In this document: positions 15,788 through 24,272 of the stretch, piece by piece
Layout: every line of letters starts with the position of its first letter
Numbering within the stretch: the stretch's first letter is position 1
Origin: Cyanobium sp. M30B3
Lineage (GTDB): Bacteria; Cyanobacteriota; Cyanobacteriia; PCC-6307; Cyanobiaceae
Direction of reading: 5' to 3'
Assembly: GCA_018399015.1 (NCBI GenBank)
Contig: CP073761.1
Location: 1,426,001-1,490,000 of the forward strand
DNA length: 64,000 bases
Translations under genes and position numbers: made by a program
Notes under the pieces: model-generated
The model's input: the letters and a program-made list of their open reading frames with translations, nothing else
Database searches by the model: none
Told to the model about the DNA's origin: nothing

Positions 15788-17461
15788 ATGCCGCCAGCCG
15801 TGGATGCGATCGTGGTGGGGTCCGGCGCCACCGGAGGCGTGGCGGCCATGGTGCTGGCCGAGGCCGGGCTGCGGGTGCTGGTGCTGGAGGCCGGTGCCGA
15901 GCTGCAGGCCGAGCGGGCCTTCGGCAGCGAACCGGCCAACAGCCTGCGCCGCCTGGTGAATCTCAGCAGTGGCAAGCAGGCCCTGCAACGCCACCACCCC
16001 GGCTACTGGAAACAGAACCCCGAGCTGTTCATCGACGAGCGGCGCAACCCCTACTCCACCCCAGCCGGCCAGCCCTTCCTCTGGACCCGCGGCCGCCAGG
16101 TGGGGGGCAAGAGCCTCACCTGGGGCGGCATCACCCTGCGCCTCAGCGACTACGAATTCAAGGCCGCCCAGCGGGAGGGCTCAGGCCCGGGCTGGCCGAT
16201 CGGCAGCGCCGATCTGGCCCCCTACTACGACCGGCTGGAACAGTGGCTGGGAGTGCGGGGCCAGCGGGACGGGCTGCCCCAGCTCCCCGATGGCTGCTTC
16301 GCGCCACCGCTGCCCTTCACCCCCGCCGAGTCCCAGCTGGGCCAGGTGGTGCAGGAGCAGCTGGGGCTGCCCTTCATCCACTCCCGCGGCTTCAGCCTGG
16401 CGCGGCAGCCCGGCTGGCCGGTGAGCAGCAGCCCCGGCAGCAGCCTGGCCCGGGCCCTGGCCACCGGCCGCACCACCCTGCGCAGCCAGGCGATCGTGAG
16501 CCATGTGCTGATGGATGCCCACCAGAGCCAGGCCCGGGGCGTGGTGCTGGTGGATGGGCGCAGCGGCGCCCGGGAGGTGGTGGAAGCTCCGCTGGTGGTG
16601 CTCTGTGCCTCCACGATCGAGAGTGTGCGGCTGCTGCTGCACTCCAGCGAACAGGTGCGCAGCGGGGGCCTGATCGACCCATCCGGCTGCCTGGGCCAGG
16701 GGCTGATGGACCACATCTCCTGCTGCCGCTTCTTCTCCCTGCCCGGCGTGCCAGCCGCGCCGGAGCCGGCAGAACTCTCCGGCGCCGGCAGCTGCTTCAT
16801 CCCCAACACCGTCAACCTCAGCGACCCCGGCGCCGAGAGCTTCCGGCGCGGGTATGGCATCTGGGCGGCACTGCAACGCTTTGATCCGCCGCGACTGCTG
16901 CAGCGCCACCCGGATCAGGCCAGCGGTTTCCTGATCGGCCACGGCGAGGTGCTGGCCGATCGGCGCAACCGGGTGACGCTCAACCAGGCCCTGCTGGATG
17001 CCTGGGGTCTGCCCACCCCCCAGATCGCCATGGCCTGGGGGGAGAACGAGCGGGCGATGGTGGCCCACATGCAGGCGCGCATGCAGGCGATTGTGGCGGC
17101 GGCCGGGGGCACCATCCGGCCCTTGGAGGACCTGTTCGTGCTGCCGCTGCTGGAGCCCTGGGTCCGCCAGGGCTGGGCCGTGCGGGCCGATGCCGCGCCT
17201 CCCGGCTACTACATCCACGAGTTGGGTGGGGCTGCCATGGCCGCCACGGAGAGCCACGGGGTGGTGAATGCCTGGAACCAGTGCTGGCGCGCCCCCAACC
17301 TGCTGGTGGTGGATGGCGCCTGCTGGAGCTCGGCCGGCTGGCAGAGCCCCACCCTCACCGAGATGGCGATCAGCTGGCGGGCCTGTGCGGCGGCCGCGGA
17401 ACGGCTCAAGCGGGGTGATGCTGCCCGGCTGGAGCAGCGGCAGGTGTGCGCTCCCGGATGA
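15788..17461 (+). CDS. GMC family FAD-dependent oxidoreductase
   Basis: A 557-residue glucose-methanol-choline oxidoreductase. The Rossmann FAD motif VGSGATGGVAAMVLAEAG is at residues ~8-25, with the ribose-binding acid in VLVLEAG. Further on are the flavin-contact GGKSLTWGGITLR (~108), the substrate domain, and the C-terminal HELGGAAMA and DGACWSSAGWQSPTLTEMA. No export signal is seen, so it is probably cytoplasmic or membrane-associated. ATG 15788 is chosen over an in-frame TTG at 15776. It starts 22 bp after the kinase stop and may be co-transcribed. The oxidised alcohol is unknown; a link to the carbamoyl/amide genes rests on position only. Confidence 0.87.
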   Translation: MPPAVDAIVVGSGATGGVAAMVLAEAGLRVLVLEAGAELQAERAFGSEPANSLRRLVNLSSGKQALQRHHPGYWKQNPELFIDERRNPYSTPAGQPFLWTRGRQVGGKSLTWGGITLRLSDYEFKAAQREGSGPGWPIGSADLAPYYDRLEQWLGVRGQRDGLPQLPDGCFAPPLPFTPAESQLGQVVQEQLGLPFIHSRGFSLARQPGWPVSSSPGSSLARALATGRTTLRSQAIVSHVLMDAHQSQARGVVLVDGRSGAREVVEAPLVVLCASTIESVRLLLHSSEQVRSGGLIDPSGCLGQGLMDHISCCRFFSLPGVPAAPEPAELSGAGSCFIPNTVNLSDPGAESFRRGYGIWAALQRFDPPRLLQRHPDQASGFLIGHGEVLADRRNRVTLNQALLDAWGLPTPQIAMAWGENERAMVAHMQARMQAIVAAAGGTIRPLEDLFVLPLLEPWVRQGWAVRADAAPPGYYIHELGGAAMAATESHGVVNAWNQCWRAPNLLVVDGACWSSAGWQSPTLTEMAISWRACAAAAERLKRGDAARLEQRQVCAPG

Positions 17462-17521
17462 AGGGGCCGATCTGGTGTCATCGGCCACAAACCGCCCGGG
17501 GCGAGATCTGCACAATCTCTG

Positions 17522-17585
17522 GGCGACCTGTAACGGGTCGGGCAAGGGAGAACACAGGCGGGGGATGGCTCCCCCGCCTTTTTTT
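17522..17585 (+). ncRNA. Candidate small RNA, Yfr2-like architecture
   Basis: A possible ~64-nt transcript: a 5' hairpin (CGACC-TGTAAC-GGGTCG), a single-stranded purine-rich linker (GGCAAGGGAGAACACA) and a strong intrinsic terminator with seven Ts. A CACAAT box at 17511-17516 could be the -10. Size and the order hairpin, unpaired GGGA.AACAC-like segment, terminator resemble the cyanobacterial Yfr2 RNA family, recalled from memory. Alternatively it is only the 3' end of the GMC gene's transcript. Confidence 0.4.
17557..17585 (+). terminator. Rho-independent terminator
   Basis: Nine-bp perfect stem GGCGGGGGA / TCCCCCGCC with a 4-nt loop (TGGC) and a run of seven T. It ends transcription from the GMC gene and/or the small RNA, just before the convergent DUF2811 gene. 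Confidence 0.92.
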
Positions 17586-17591
17586 CGCCCC

Positions 17592-17807
17592 TCAGCGCAG
17601 AAACAGCCCGTTGAGGTAGTGCTGGTTCACGCAGGGGTCCTTGCAGCCGTGCTGGAACAGGAAACTGGCCAGGGCCGAGGTGATCAGCCGGTACTGATCC
17701 CAGTGGGGGTTGGCCTGAATGAACTGGCGCATGCCCTCGAACAGCACCTCCGGCACCTCGGTTTCCAGGCTGATGGCAGGACCGGCGGCGGCGGGCTCGG
17801 GGGACAT
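17592..17807 (-). CDS. DUF2811 family protein
   Basis: A 71-residue cyanobacterial protein of the DUF2811 family, function unknown. Recognisable stretches are ISLETEVPEVLFEGMRQFI and HWDQYRLITSALASFLFQHG, ending with the cysteine-containing GCKDPCVNQHYLNGLF. ATG 17807 (MSPEPAAAG) is taken as the start; upstream frames are open but not conserved-looking. It is predicted soluble and helical. It converges on the small RNA terminator. No operon partner is evident. Confidence 0.75.
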   Translation of the reverse strand: MSPEPAAAGPAISLETEVPEVLFEGMRQFIQANPHWDQYRLITSALASFLFQHGCKDPCVNQHYLNGLFLR

Positions 17808-18193
17808 GGGAGGCGAACGGGCGGCTGAGCGCCCAGTACGCCACAGCCAGGCCGCCGGCGTCAAAGCGGTGGCGCCAGGTCGAACTCATCCCACGCCGGG
17901 CTGAGACAGCGTATCAGCACTGGCGGCCGATCCGGGATGGGCTGCGCGCCTGCCCCGGCGGCCCCGGATCGGGTTGGAGTCAAGGGGCCCACCGGCGGTC
18001 GATCCGCTGATGCAAACATTCCCCAGCCTGACCACTGCAGCGGGCCGGAACGCCCGGCGACTGGGGAAAAACATGGCGTGCCATGGGGAAAAGCACCAGC
18101 CCCAGGGGAGAGCCGGAAAAGATCAGCAGTGCTGATCATTCACCGATTCGCTGCACCACGTTCTCGGCGAGACGCCTGAGCGCGGCATCCAGC
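17808..18193. other. Intergenic region with two palindromes, no gene seen
   Basis: 386 bp without a convincing gene. It holds CATGGC-GT-GCCATG (18072-18085) and the 17-bp GATCAGCA-G-TGCTGATC (18121-18137), a perfect 8-bp inverted repeat about 57 bp beyond the CbiX stop. Neither is followed by a T-run, so they are more likely protein sites or transcript-end hairpins than classical terminators. Confidence 0.55.
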
Positions 18194-19291
18194 TCAGGCC
18201 CCGGCGGGACGCCGCAGGCTGCGGGGGCCCAGGGGATGGTCGGCCTGGGGATAGGGCGGATGATGGCTGTGACCGTGGCCATGGTCATGGTCATGGCTGT
18301 GGCCGTGCCCGAGGGGAATCGGCACGCCATCGGGCTGGCAGGCCCCGGTGCATTCGCGCTCGCAGAGGCTGCAGCTCTCGGTGAGCCCCTCCACGTGGTG
18401 GTGGTGGCTGTGCTGGGGGGCGCCCACCTCGGTTTCAAAGCCCAGCACCTGGGCCCGGTATTTGCACAGGGAACAGTTCATCTGGGTGTCGCCACGCACC
18501 ACCTCAGCCACCCGCTCGGCGAAGGTGTCCAGCACCTGGGGATGGTCGCCCAGGTAGGGCACCGGCAGGAACTGCAGCTCGGGATGGTCGGCCGCCACCA
18601 GCTCGGTGTGCTGGCGGATGCGGCTCACCAGCACCCCTGAAAACAGAAAGTAAGGAAACACGAGAATGCGGCGGAAGCCCAGGCGCACCGCGTGGCGCAG
18701 GCCGGGTTCCACCAGCGGGAAGGTGACGCCGGAGTACACCGTCTCCCCCCAGCCGAAGCCCATGCCCTCCACCAGCATGCGGGTGACCTTGGCCACGTTG
18801 GAGTTGGCGTCCGGGTCGGACGAGCCCCGGCCCACCACCACCAGCAGGGTGTCGTGCAGGGGCACGGCTGCCTGCCGGTCGGCCTGCTCCAGGGTCTGGC
18901 GGATCCGGGCCCCCGCTGCCTGGATCATCTTGAGATCCACCCCCAGCTCCCGGCCGTAGTCCACCCGCAGGCCGGTCTCGGCGGCGTAGGTGTTGAGCAC
19001 CGAGGGGATGTCGTTCTTGGCGTGACCGGCGGCGAACAGCATCGCCGGAATCGCCAGGATGTGACGCACGCCCCGCTGGCGCAGGGCCTCCAGCCCATCG
19101 CGCAGGATCGGCCGGGCGAATTCCAGGTAGCCGTGCTCCACCGGCAGGGGGGCGAGGCGCTGTCGCAGGGCCGCCGACAGCTGGGCGAACTCCTCCACCG
19201 CCAGGCGGTTGCGGCTGCCGTGGCCGCAGATCAACACGCCGATCGGCCCATGGTCCCCAAGCAGCGGAGCGGGAGTGACTGAGGTCTGCAT
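18194..19291 (-). CDS. cbiX: Sirohydrochlorin chelatase, CbiX/SirB type, with His-rich tail
   Basis: Inserts cobalt (or iron) into sirohydrochlorin for cobalamin or siroheme synthesis. The 365-residue protein has the duplicated chelatase fold: ICGHGSRN near residue 22, HILAIPAMLFAAGHAKNDIP with the metal-site His, and in the second half VVGRGSSDPDANSN and RRILVFPYFLFSGVL. The C-terminus adds the MXCXXC motif (MNCSLCKYR), a second cysteine group CSLCERECTGAC and a tail with many HGH/HDHD repeats. In long CbiX proteins such an MXCXXC segment carries an Fe-S cluster, and His-rich regions are thought to hold metal. ATG 19291 is preferred over TTG 19297. Single gene, divergent from the ParB-like gene. 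Confidence 0.87.
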   Translation of the reverse strand: MQTSVTPAPLLGDHGPIGVLICGHGSRNRLAVEEFAQLSAALRQRLAPLPVEHGYLEFARPILRDGLEALRQRGVRHILAIPAMLFAAGHAKNDIPSVLNTYAAETGLRVDYGRELGVDLKMIQAAGARIRQTLEQADRQAAVPLHDTLLVVVGRGSSDPDANSNVAKVTRMLVEGMGFGWGETVYSGVTFPLVEPGLRHAVRLGFRRILVFPYFLFSGVLVSRIRQHTELVAADHPELQFLPVPYLGDHPQVLDTFAERVAEVVRGDTQMNCSLCKYRAQVLGFETEVGAPQHSHHHHVEGLTESCSLCERECTGACQPDGVPIPLGHGHSHDHDHGHGHSHHPPYPQADHPLGPRSLRRPAGA

Positions 19292-19356
19292 GGGCAACGG
19301 CTGACCACCCGACCCTATCTGCCGCGACCCATGCCGCTCCGGGCGAGGATGGATGT

Positions 19357-20013
19357 ATGGCTCTGCGCCTCCCCCCCTTTCAGGAACTGCCCCCTCCCCC
19401 GCGCTCCGAGGCGCTGCTGGAGGTGCCGATCGCCAGCCTGCGGCCCACCCAGATGTGCGTGGGCCTGGCCGAAGTGCGCAGCCGCCAGAGTGACTTCCGG
19501 GCCGAGAGCAGCCGGGAGCGGCGCGACTACCTCGGCAGCAAGCCCGTGCCGCTGGTGCGCAGCGGCGATGGCCTGGTGTGGATGGTGGACCGTCACCACC
19601 GGCTGCGCGCCCTGCTGGAACTGATGCCCGAGGCCATCGCCTTCGGCTACGTGGCGCTGGAGCTGGACACGACGGACCCGAACGCGGTGCTGGCCGACCT
19701 GCGTCAGCGGGGCTGGCTTTACCTCTACAACGGCCGTGGTCTGGGCCCCCAGGCGCCCGCCGCCCTGCCCACCAGCCTGCTGGGCCTGGAGGACGACCCC
19801 TACCGCAGCCTGGTGTGGAAGCTGAAACGGGAGGGGGTGATCAAGGCCGCCCCGCTGATTCCCTTCCACGAATTCCGCTGGGGAGCCTGGCTGCGCAGCC
19901 GCTCCCTGCCCCCCTTCAGCTCCCTGCATCTCACCCCGGCCCTGCCGGCGGCCCGGGCCCTGGCCCGCTCCGAGGCCGCCTCCCACCTGGCCGGCTGGCA
20001 GGGGAGTCACTGA
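19357..20013 (+). CDS. ParB-like nuclease family protein (PF08857 type)
   Basis: A 218-residue protein with a ParB/sulfiredoxin-like fold: VPIASLRPTQMCVGLAEV at residues ~22-39, KPVPLVRSGDGLVWMVDRHHRLRALLEL near 60-87 with the catalytic-type DRHHR motif, and GWLYLYNGRGLG. This matches the 'putative ParB-like nuclease' family found widely in proteobacteria and cyanobacteria, not chromosome-partitioning ParB (no DNA-binding HTH and no ParA nearby). Function unknown. It is divergent from cbiX with a 65-bp gap and 89 bp upstream of the antiporter gene. Confidence 0.8.
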   Translation: MALRLPPFQELPPPPRSEALLEVPIASLRPTQMCVGLAEVRSRQSDFRAESSRERRDYLGSKPVPLVRSGDGLVWMVDRHHRLRALLELMPEAIAFGYVALELDTTDPNAVLADLRQRGWLYLYNGRGLGPQAPAALPTSLLGLEDDPYRSLVWKLKREGVIKAAPLIPFHEFRWGAWLRSRSLPPFSSLHLTPALPAARALARSEAASHLAGWQGSH

Positions 20014-20102
20014 GCGTTTCGGATCAGTCCGGATCGGGGTTGGCTGGGCGGCGCGGCAGGCAGGAGCTCGCCATGCTGAGCCTCCACTGAACGCGGCTGC
20101 CC

Positions 20103-22178
20103 TTGTCTGCCTTCCTGGCCCACAACCCGATGGCGACCTTCGCCCTGGTGCTCGGGTTGAGTGTGCTGGTGCCGCCGCTGGTGCGCCGGCTGCGGCTGCC
20201 CGACCTGGTGGGTCTGTTGCTGGCGGGGGTGTTGATCGGCCCCCATGGACTGGGCTGGCTCAGGAGCGAGAGCGAAACCATCCGCCTGCTCTCCGATGTG
20301 GGCGTGATCTATCTGCTGTTCATCGCCGGGCTGGAGATCGACCTGGTCGAGTTCGCCCGCATCCGCCAGCGCTCCTTCCGCTTCGGCCTGCTCACCTTCA
20401 GCCTGCCGATGGTCGGCGGCCTGCTGCTGGGCCTGGGCTTCGGGTACTCCCTGTTGAGCAGCGTGCTGCTGGGCTCGATGCTCTCCTCCCATACCCCGCT
20501 CGGCTATCCGATCGTGCGCAGCTATGGCGCCGTGCGGGAGGAGTCGGTGGTGGTGGCCATCGGCGGCACGATCTTCACCGACATCGCCGCCCTGGTGGTG
20601 CTGGCCCTCACGGTGGGCCTGGCCCGTGGCGGCATGGGGCCCCTGGGGGCAGTGGGCCTGCTGCTGCGGGTGGCGGCCTATGCCGCCCTGGTGCTGGTGC
20701 TGATCCAGCGGCTGGGCCGCCCGCTGGTGCGCCGCAACGTGAACAACGACAGCCAGCTGTTCGTGCTGGTGCTGCTGGCCGTGTTCCTGGCCGCCCTGGC
20801 TGCCGAACTGTCCGGGGTGGAGAAGATCGTCGGGGCCTTCCTGGCCGGGCTGGCGGTGAACGGCGTGCTGCCCGAAGGCCGCGTCAAGGAACAGGTGATC
20901 TTCGTGGGGGCCAGCCTGTTCATCCCGATCTTCTTCATCGACCTCGGCCTGCTGCTCAACCTGCCCGCGTTTCTCACCACCCTCCAGGGTTCCCTGTTCG
21001 CCGTGGGCCTGATTGCCACCCTGCTGGGCACCAAGGGGCTGGCCTCCTGGTGGGCCGGCCGGCTCTATCGCTACGACGGCGCCCAGATGCTCACCCTGTG
21101 GTCGCTGTCGCTGCCGCAGGTGGCGGCCACCCTGGCGGCCACTTTCGTGGGTTTTCGGGCCGGTCTGCTCGACGAGCAGGTGCTCAACAGCGTGCTGGCG
21201 CTGATGGTGGTCACCGCCACGCTGGGACCCTCGCTCACCGCCCTGGCCATGCCACGGCTGGGGAGGGCCGCGACCAGCGGGCTCAAAGCCACGGCCAGCG
21301 GCAGCCTGGCCCTGGCGCGCCGCTCGCTCACCGTGCTCGTGCCCGTGGCCAATCCGGAGAACGAACGGCCGTTGCTGAGCCTGGCCCGGCTGTTGATCGG
21401 CGGCGATGCCGACCACCCCGGCCGGGTGCTTCCCCTGGCCGTGGTCTCCCCCAACCAGCCCGAAGCCGGCGGCGCCGGTGCCGCCGCCCTCACTGCCCAG
21501 CTGGGCAGGAGCCGCCAGTTGCTGGACCAGGCGCGCAGGATCAGTGCGGAGCAGGCCATCCCCTGCCATGCCCTGTTGCGGGTGGACACTGACGTGGCCG
21601 CCGGCATCGCCCGGGTGGCGATGGAGCAGGGCAGCGACCTGGTGCTGATGGGGCTGGCCGCCCCCAGCCGCCTGGGCCGCTGGCTGTTCGGGGATCTGGT
21701 GGAGGCCACCTGCCGGCAGGTGCCCTGCCCTGTGGTGGTCGCCCGGCTGGCGAGTGAACCCAGCCAGTGGCAGCGGTTGCTGGTGCCGATCAAGGACCTC
21801 ACGGCCGGTGCCCTGGAGCAGTTTCAGCTGGCGGAGCGCCTGGCCGCCGCCCTAGGCGCCAGTGTCACCCTGCTGCACCTGCACGACCCCCGCCTGAGCG
21901 CCGCAGCGCTGAGCGCACTGCGCCGCGACCTGAAGCGCTGGGGCCCCGGATCAGAACGCGTGGCCAACGGCAATGGCATGTCCGTGAACGTGGAGCTGCA
22001 TCCGAACCACGGCGTGGAAACGACGATCCTGCGCCGGGGCGTGGACCACGACCTGGTGATCCTGCGTTCCCAGCGGCGGCTGGTGGCGGGTCTGCCGATT
22101 CCCGCCAGCGATCTCACCACCAGGTTGCTGCAGCGCCTCAGCGGCACCACCCTGGTGATCAGCGACCCCCTGCACTGA
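20103..22178 (+). CDS. CPA2 cation/proton antiporter fused to universal-stress domains
   Basis: A 691-residue membrane protein. The first ~400 residues form a monovalent cation/proton antiporter-2 domain with about 12 helices: LPDLVGLLLAGVLIGPHGLG, LLFIAGLEIDL, and the conserved FLAGLAVNG and FFIDLGLLLNL stretches. The cytoplasmic rest carries universal stress protein (Usp) domains, with the nucleotide-type motif GSDLVLMGLAAPSRLGRWLFGD near residue 510-530 and a second divergent Usp-like unit after it. The start is TTG 20103, since no earlier start is in frame; ATG 20130 is equally possible. It presumably exchanges Na+ or K+ for protons, gated by adenine nucleotides. Confidence 0.88.
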   Translation: MSAFLAHNPMATFALVLGLSVLVPPLVRRLRLPDLVGLLLAGVLIGPHGLGWLRSESETIRLLSDVGVIYLLFIAGLEIDLVEFARIRQRSFRFGLLTFSLPMVGGLLLGLGFGYSLLSSVLLGSMLSSHTPLGYPIVRSYGAVREESVVVAIGGTIFTDIAALVVLALTVGLARGGMGPLGAVGLLLRVAAYAALVLVLIQRLGRPLVRRNVNNDSQLFVLVLLAVFLAALAAELSGVEKIVGAFLAGLAVNGVLPEGRVKEQVIFVGASLFIPIFFIDLGLLLNLPAFLTTLQGSLFAVGLIATLLGTKGLASWWAGRLYRYDGAQMLTLWSLSLPQVAATLAATFVGFRAGLLDEQVLNSVLALMVVTATLGPSLTALAMPRLGRAATSGLKATASGSLALARRSLTVLVPVANPENERPLLSLARLLIGGDADHPGRVLPLAVVSPNQPEAGGAGAAALTAQLGRSRQLLDQARRISAEQAIPCHALLRVDTDVAAGIARVAMEQGSDLVLMGLAAPSRLGRWLFGDLVEATCRQVPCPVVVARLASEPSQWQRLLVPIKDLTAGALEQFQLAERLAAALGASVTLLHLHDPRLSAAALSALRRDLKRWGPGSERVANGNGMSVNVELHPNHGVETTILRRGVDHDLVILRSQRRLVAGLPIPASDLTTRLLQRLSGTTLVISDPLH

Positions 22179-22198
22179 CACGCCGGGGCGGGCCGGCC

Positions 22199-22226
22199 AC
22201 GGCCACAACAACACGGCCACAACAAC
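22199..22226. repeat. Tandem repeat, 2 x 14 bp
   Basis: Two exact copies of ACGGCCACAACAAC, followed by a degenerate CACACAAC stretch, lie between the antiporter and the uspA gene. Confidence 0.88.
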
Positions 22227-22302
22227 ACCCACACAACAAAGGGGGCCTCCTGCGCAACGGGCCTGAACCGGCGCCATCCTCTAGGCATGCGCTTCCGATG
22301 GC

Positions 22303-22749
22303 ATGACCTACCGCCACCTGCTCGTTCCGACCGATGGCTCCGAGATCTCCGAGCGGGCCGTGGACCAGGCCGTGTCCCTGGCCGGCGCCCTCGGTGCCCG
22401 GCTGCGGATCCTGCACGTGCAGGTGAGCTTCCCGATCAGCCTGGTGGGGGTGGGGGAGCTGGTGGAGCCGAGCACCGTGGATGCGCTGATGGCCGCCACC
22501 CAGCAGCGCGCCGAGGCGATCCTGCACCAGGCGATGGCCCAGGCGGCGGCGGCGGGGGTGGAGGCCGAGCAGTCCCTGCTGGTCAACCCCCAGCCCCACC
22601 AGGCCATCCTCGAGGAGGCCAGGGCCCACGGCTGCGACCTGATCGTGATGGCCTCCCACGGCCGCCGCGGCCTGGAGGGACTGCTGATCGGCAGCGAGAC
22701 CCAGCGGGTGCTCAGCCAGAGCAGCTGTCCGGTGCTGGTGGTGCGCTGA
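22303..22749 (+). CDS. Universal stress protein, UspA family
   Basis: A 148-residue single-domain UspA-type protein: MTYRHLLVPTDGSEISERAV with the Asp that closes the nucleotide pocket, and the C-terminal ATP-binding motif GCDLIVMASHGRRGLEGLLIGSETQRVLSQSSCPVLVV (pattern G-x2-G-x9-GS). It is therefore probably an ATP-binding Usp. It lies 124 bp after an antiporter that itself ends in Usp-like domains, suggesting a shared stress or ion-homeostasis role. ATG 22303 fits the family start exactly. Confidence 0.92.
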   Translation: MTYRHLLVPTDGSEISERAVDQAVSLAGALGARLRILHVQVSFPISLVGVGELVEPSTVDALMAATQQRAEAILHQAMAQAAAAGVEAEQSLLVNPQPHQAILEEARAHGCDLIVMASHGRRGLEGLLIGSETQRVLSQSSCPVLVVR

Positions 22750-22800
22750 GCCAGGCCCGGGGCTGACCTTTACGCTGCCTGCATCGCGACCGGATGGACG

Positions 22801-23454
22801 TTGGCCAAGGACGAGATCAGCAGAGCCGATGAACTGCAGGCCCTGGGCTGGCCCGCAGAGGATGTGCGCCGCTACGCCGACCTCTGGGACTACCGCCACC
22901 GCTGGGGGGCGATCAACCTCGAACCGGAGGACCGGGCCTTCCTGCGCAAGGCCGAGGCGGCCCTGCCCAAGCGCGTCACCGGCAAGGCGGCGCTGAAGAA
23001 AGCGCTGCAGGACAAGTCCCACTACCGCTGGCTGGCGTTCTACCGCGAGGCGATGCTGGCCCATGAGGCCACCCAGCAGCTCCATGACGGTGAACAGGGG
23101 GCCTGGCCGGTGCTGCTGGCCGCGGAACTGGCCCTGCTCGACGAGCTGCAACCGGTGCTGGGGTTGCCGGACACCCTCAAGGCCCGGGAGCTGGTGGCGG
23201 TGCGGGAGGCGCTGGTGGCCCAGGCAGCACAGCAGGCCGCAGCCGGTGGCCGCAGCCTCAGCTTCGACGACGTCGCCCCTCTGGAGGAGCTCAAACAGAA
23301 GGAGCGCACCAACTGGAAACCGCTGCGTGGGGAGGCCAGTGGGGCCGGCACCTATCCGCTGCTGAGCGCCGAGGCGGTGGAGCCGTTCCGTGCCGAAGCC
23401 AGCCGCGTGCTGGGCGAATGGATGCGCAGCCATCTGCCCTCCCTGCAACATTGA
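22801..23454 (+). CDS. Hypothetical protein, helical, cyanobacterial
   Basis: A 217-residue protein of no family I recognise. It begins at TTG 22801 (MAKDEISRADELQALGWPAED) with no better start downstream until after the conserved-looking N-terminus. It is rich in Ala, Glu and Leu and predicted mostly alpha-helical and soluble. Notable stretches are RYADLWDYRHRWGAINLEP and SHYRWLAFYREAML; both are rich in aromatic and charged residues. No membrane helix, signal or cysteine cluster is seen. It follows uspA by 51 bp on the same strand and may be co-transcribed. Confidence 0.65.
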   Translation: MAKDEISRADELQALGWPAEDVRRYADLWDYRHRWGAINLEPEDRAFLRKAEAALPKRVTGKAALKKALQDKSHYRWLAFYREAMLAHEATQQLHDGEQGAWPVLLAAELALLDELQPVLGLPDTLKARELVAVREALVAQAAQQAAAGGRSLSFDDVAPLEELKQKERTNWKPLRGEASGAGTYPLLSAEAVEPFRAEASRVLGEWMRSHLPSLQH

Positions 23455-23510
23455 CGGTTTTCGCATTCCTTGACCAGGATCGTTAGGCTGATACCAACGA
23501 CCTGGCTCGG

Positions 23511-24272
23511 ATGCCGAACAGCAACGACTCCAGGTTCCGGGCACTGGAGAAGCCCCTGATTCTTGGCAATTACGAAGCCATCATCACCGAAGATATCGAC
23601 CAGCTGGCCGAGCACATCTCCCTGGCTGTCCCCGTGCGCGACATCGCTCCGGTGGGCCCTTCGCAACAGTTCCGTCACCGCTCGAGCTATCGCATCGCCG
23701 GTGACATGGGACTGGCGGCCGCCACCGCCACGCCCACGCGCATGTGGGTGGATGAGAGCAGCGATTGTGCCGTGGTGCTGCTGAACCAGGGCCATGCCCG
23801 CTATGTGCTCGATGGTCACGACTACCTGGCCAGTGCAGGCTCCAGTGGCATGTTCCTGCCAGGCATGGACTACCTCCAGGAGACGAGCCTGGCCAGTGGG
23901 CTGATCTACAACCTCTCACCCCAGTTGCTCGCCCGCTATCTCTGTGAAGCCAGCGGCGGCACCCTTCACCTGGACGAGGCACTTCACCAGCTCAACCGCC
24001 CCACAACCATCGACCTGGAGCACCCGGCGATGCAGCAGGTGTTGTTCGGCCTGCAGGTGCTGATCTGCACGGTCGACAGCATTGGCGTGGTGCAGCAACC
24101 CGACAGCCAGCCCCTGGTGCGGCTGCAGGAGGGGATCTACGCCCTTTCAGCGGCGCTGCTGATGCCGGAGTATGCGCCAAAAGCCCTCAACTGCTGGAAA
24201 CCGATGCCCCTCACAACCCCGGGCGGCTCCCTGGGCGGTGACGATCTCGACAACGGCGTGAGCCTGGATTAA
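23511..24272 (+). CDS. AraC-type sensor (cupin-like) domain protein lacking DNA-binding domain
   Basis: A 253-residue protein resembling the N-terminal ligand-binding half of AraC-family 'AraC-binding-like' regulators: [47 protein letters not shown] is followed by a helical segment, as in those proteins. The expected C-terminal pair of helix-turn-helix motifs is missing; the protein ends soon after the helical part with a Gly/Asp-rich tail. An AraC-type HTH protein without a sensor domain is encoded 7.4 kb downstream (31630-32088). The stop overlaps the convergent phosphoribosyltransferase stop by 4 bp. It may be a degenerate regulator or a two-part one. Confidence 0.6.
   Translation: MPNSNDSRFRALEKPLILGNYEAIITEDIDQLAEHISLAVPVRDIAPVGPSQQFRHRSSYRIAGDMGLAAATATPTRMWVDESSDCAVVLLNQGHARYVLDGHDYLASAGSSGMFLPGMDYLQETSLASGLIYNLSPQLLARYLCEASGGTLHLDEALHQLNRPTTIDLEHPAMQQVLFGLQVLICTVDSIGVVQQPDSQPLVRLQEGIYALSAALLMPEYAPKALNCWKPMPLTTPGGSLGGDDLDNGVSLD

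Noticed and set aside
17861-18139. Cobalamin riboswitch or small gene in the gap downstream of cbiX
   Set aside because: No B12-box or conserved core could be matched on either strand, and the gap is at the 3' side of cbiX. Open frames there lack recognisable products.
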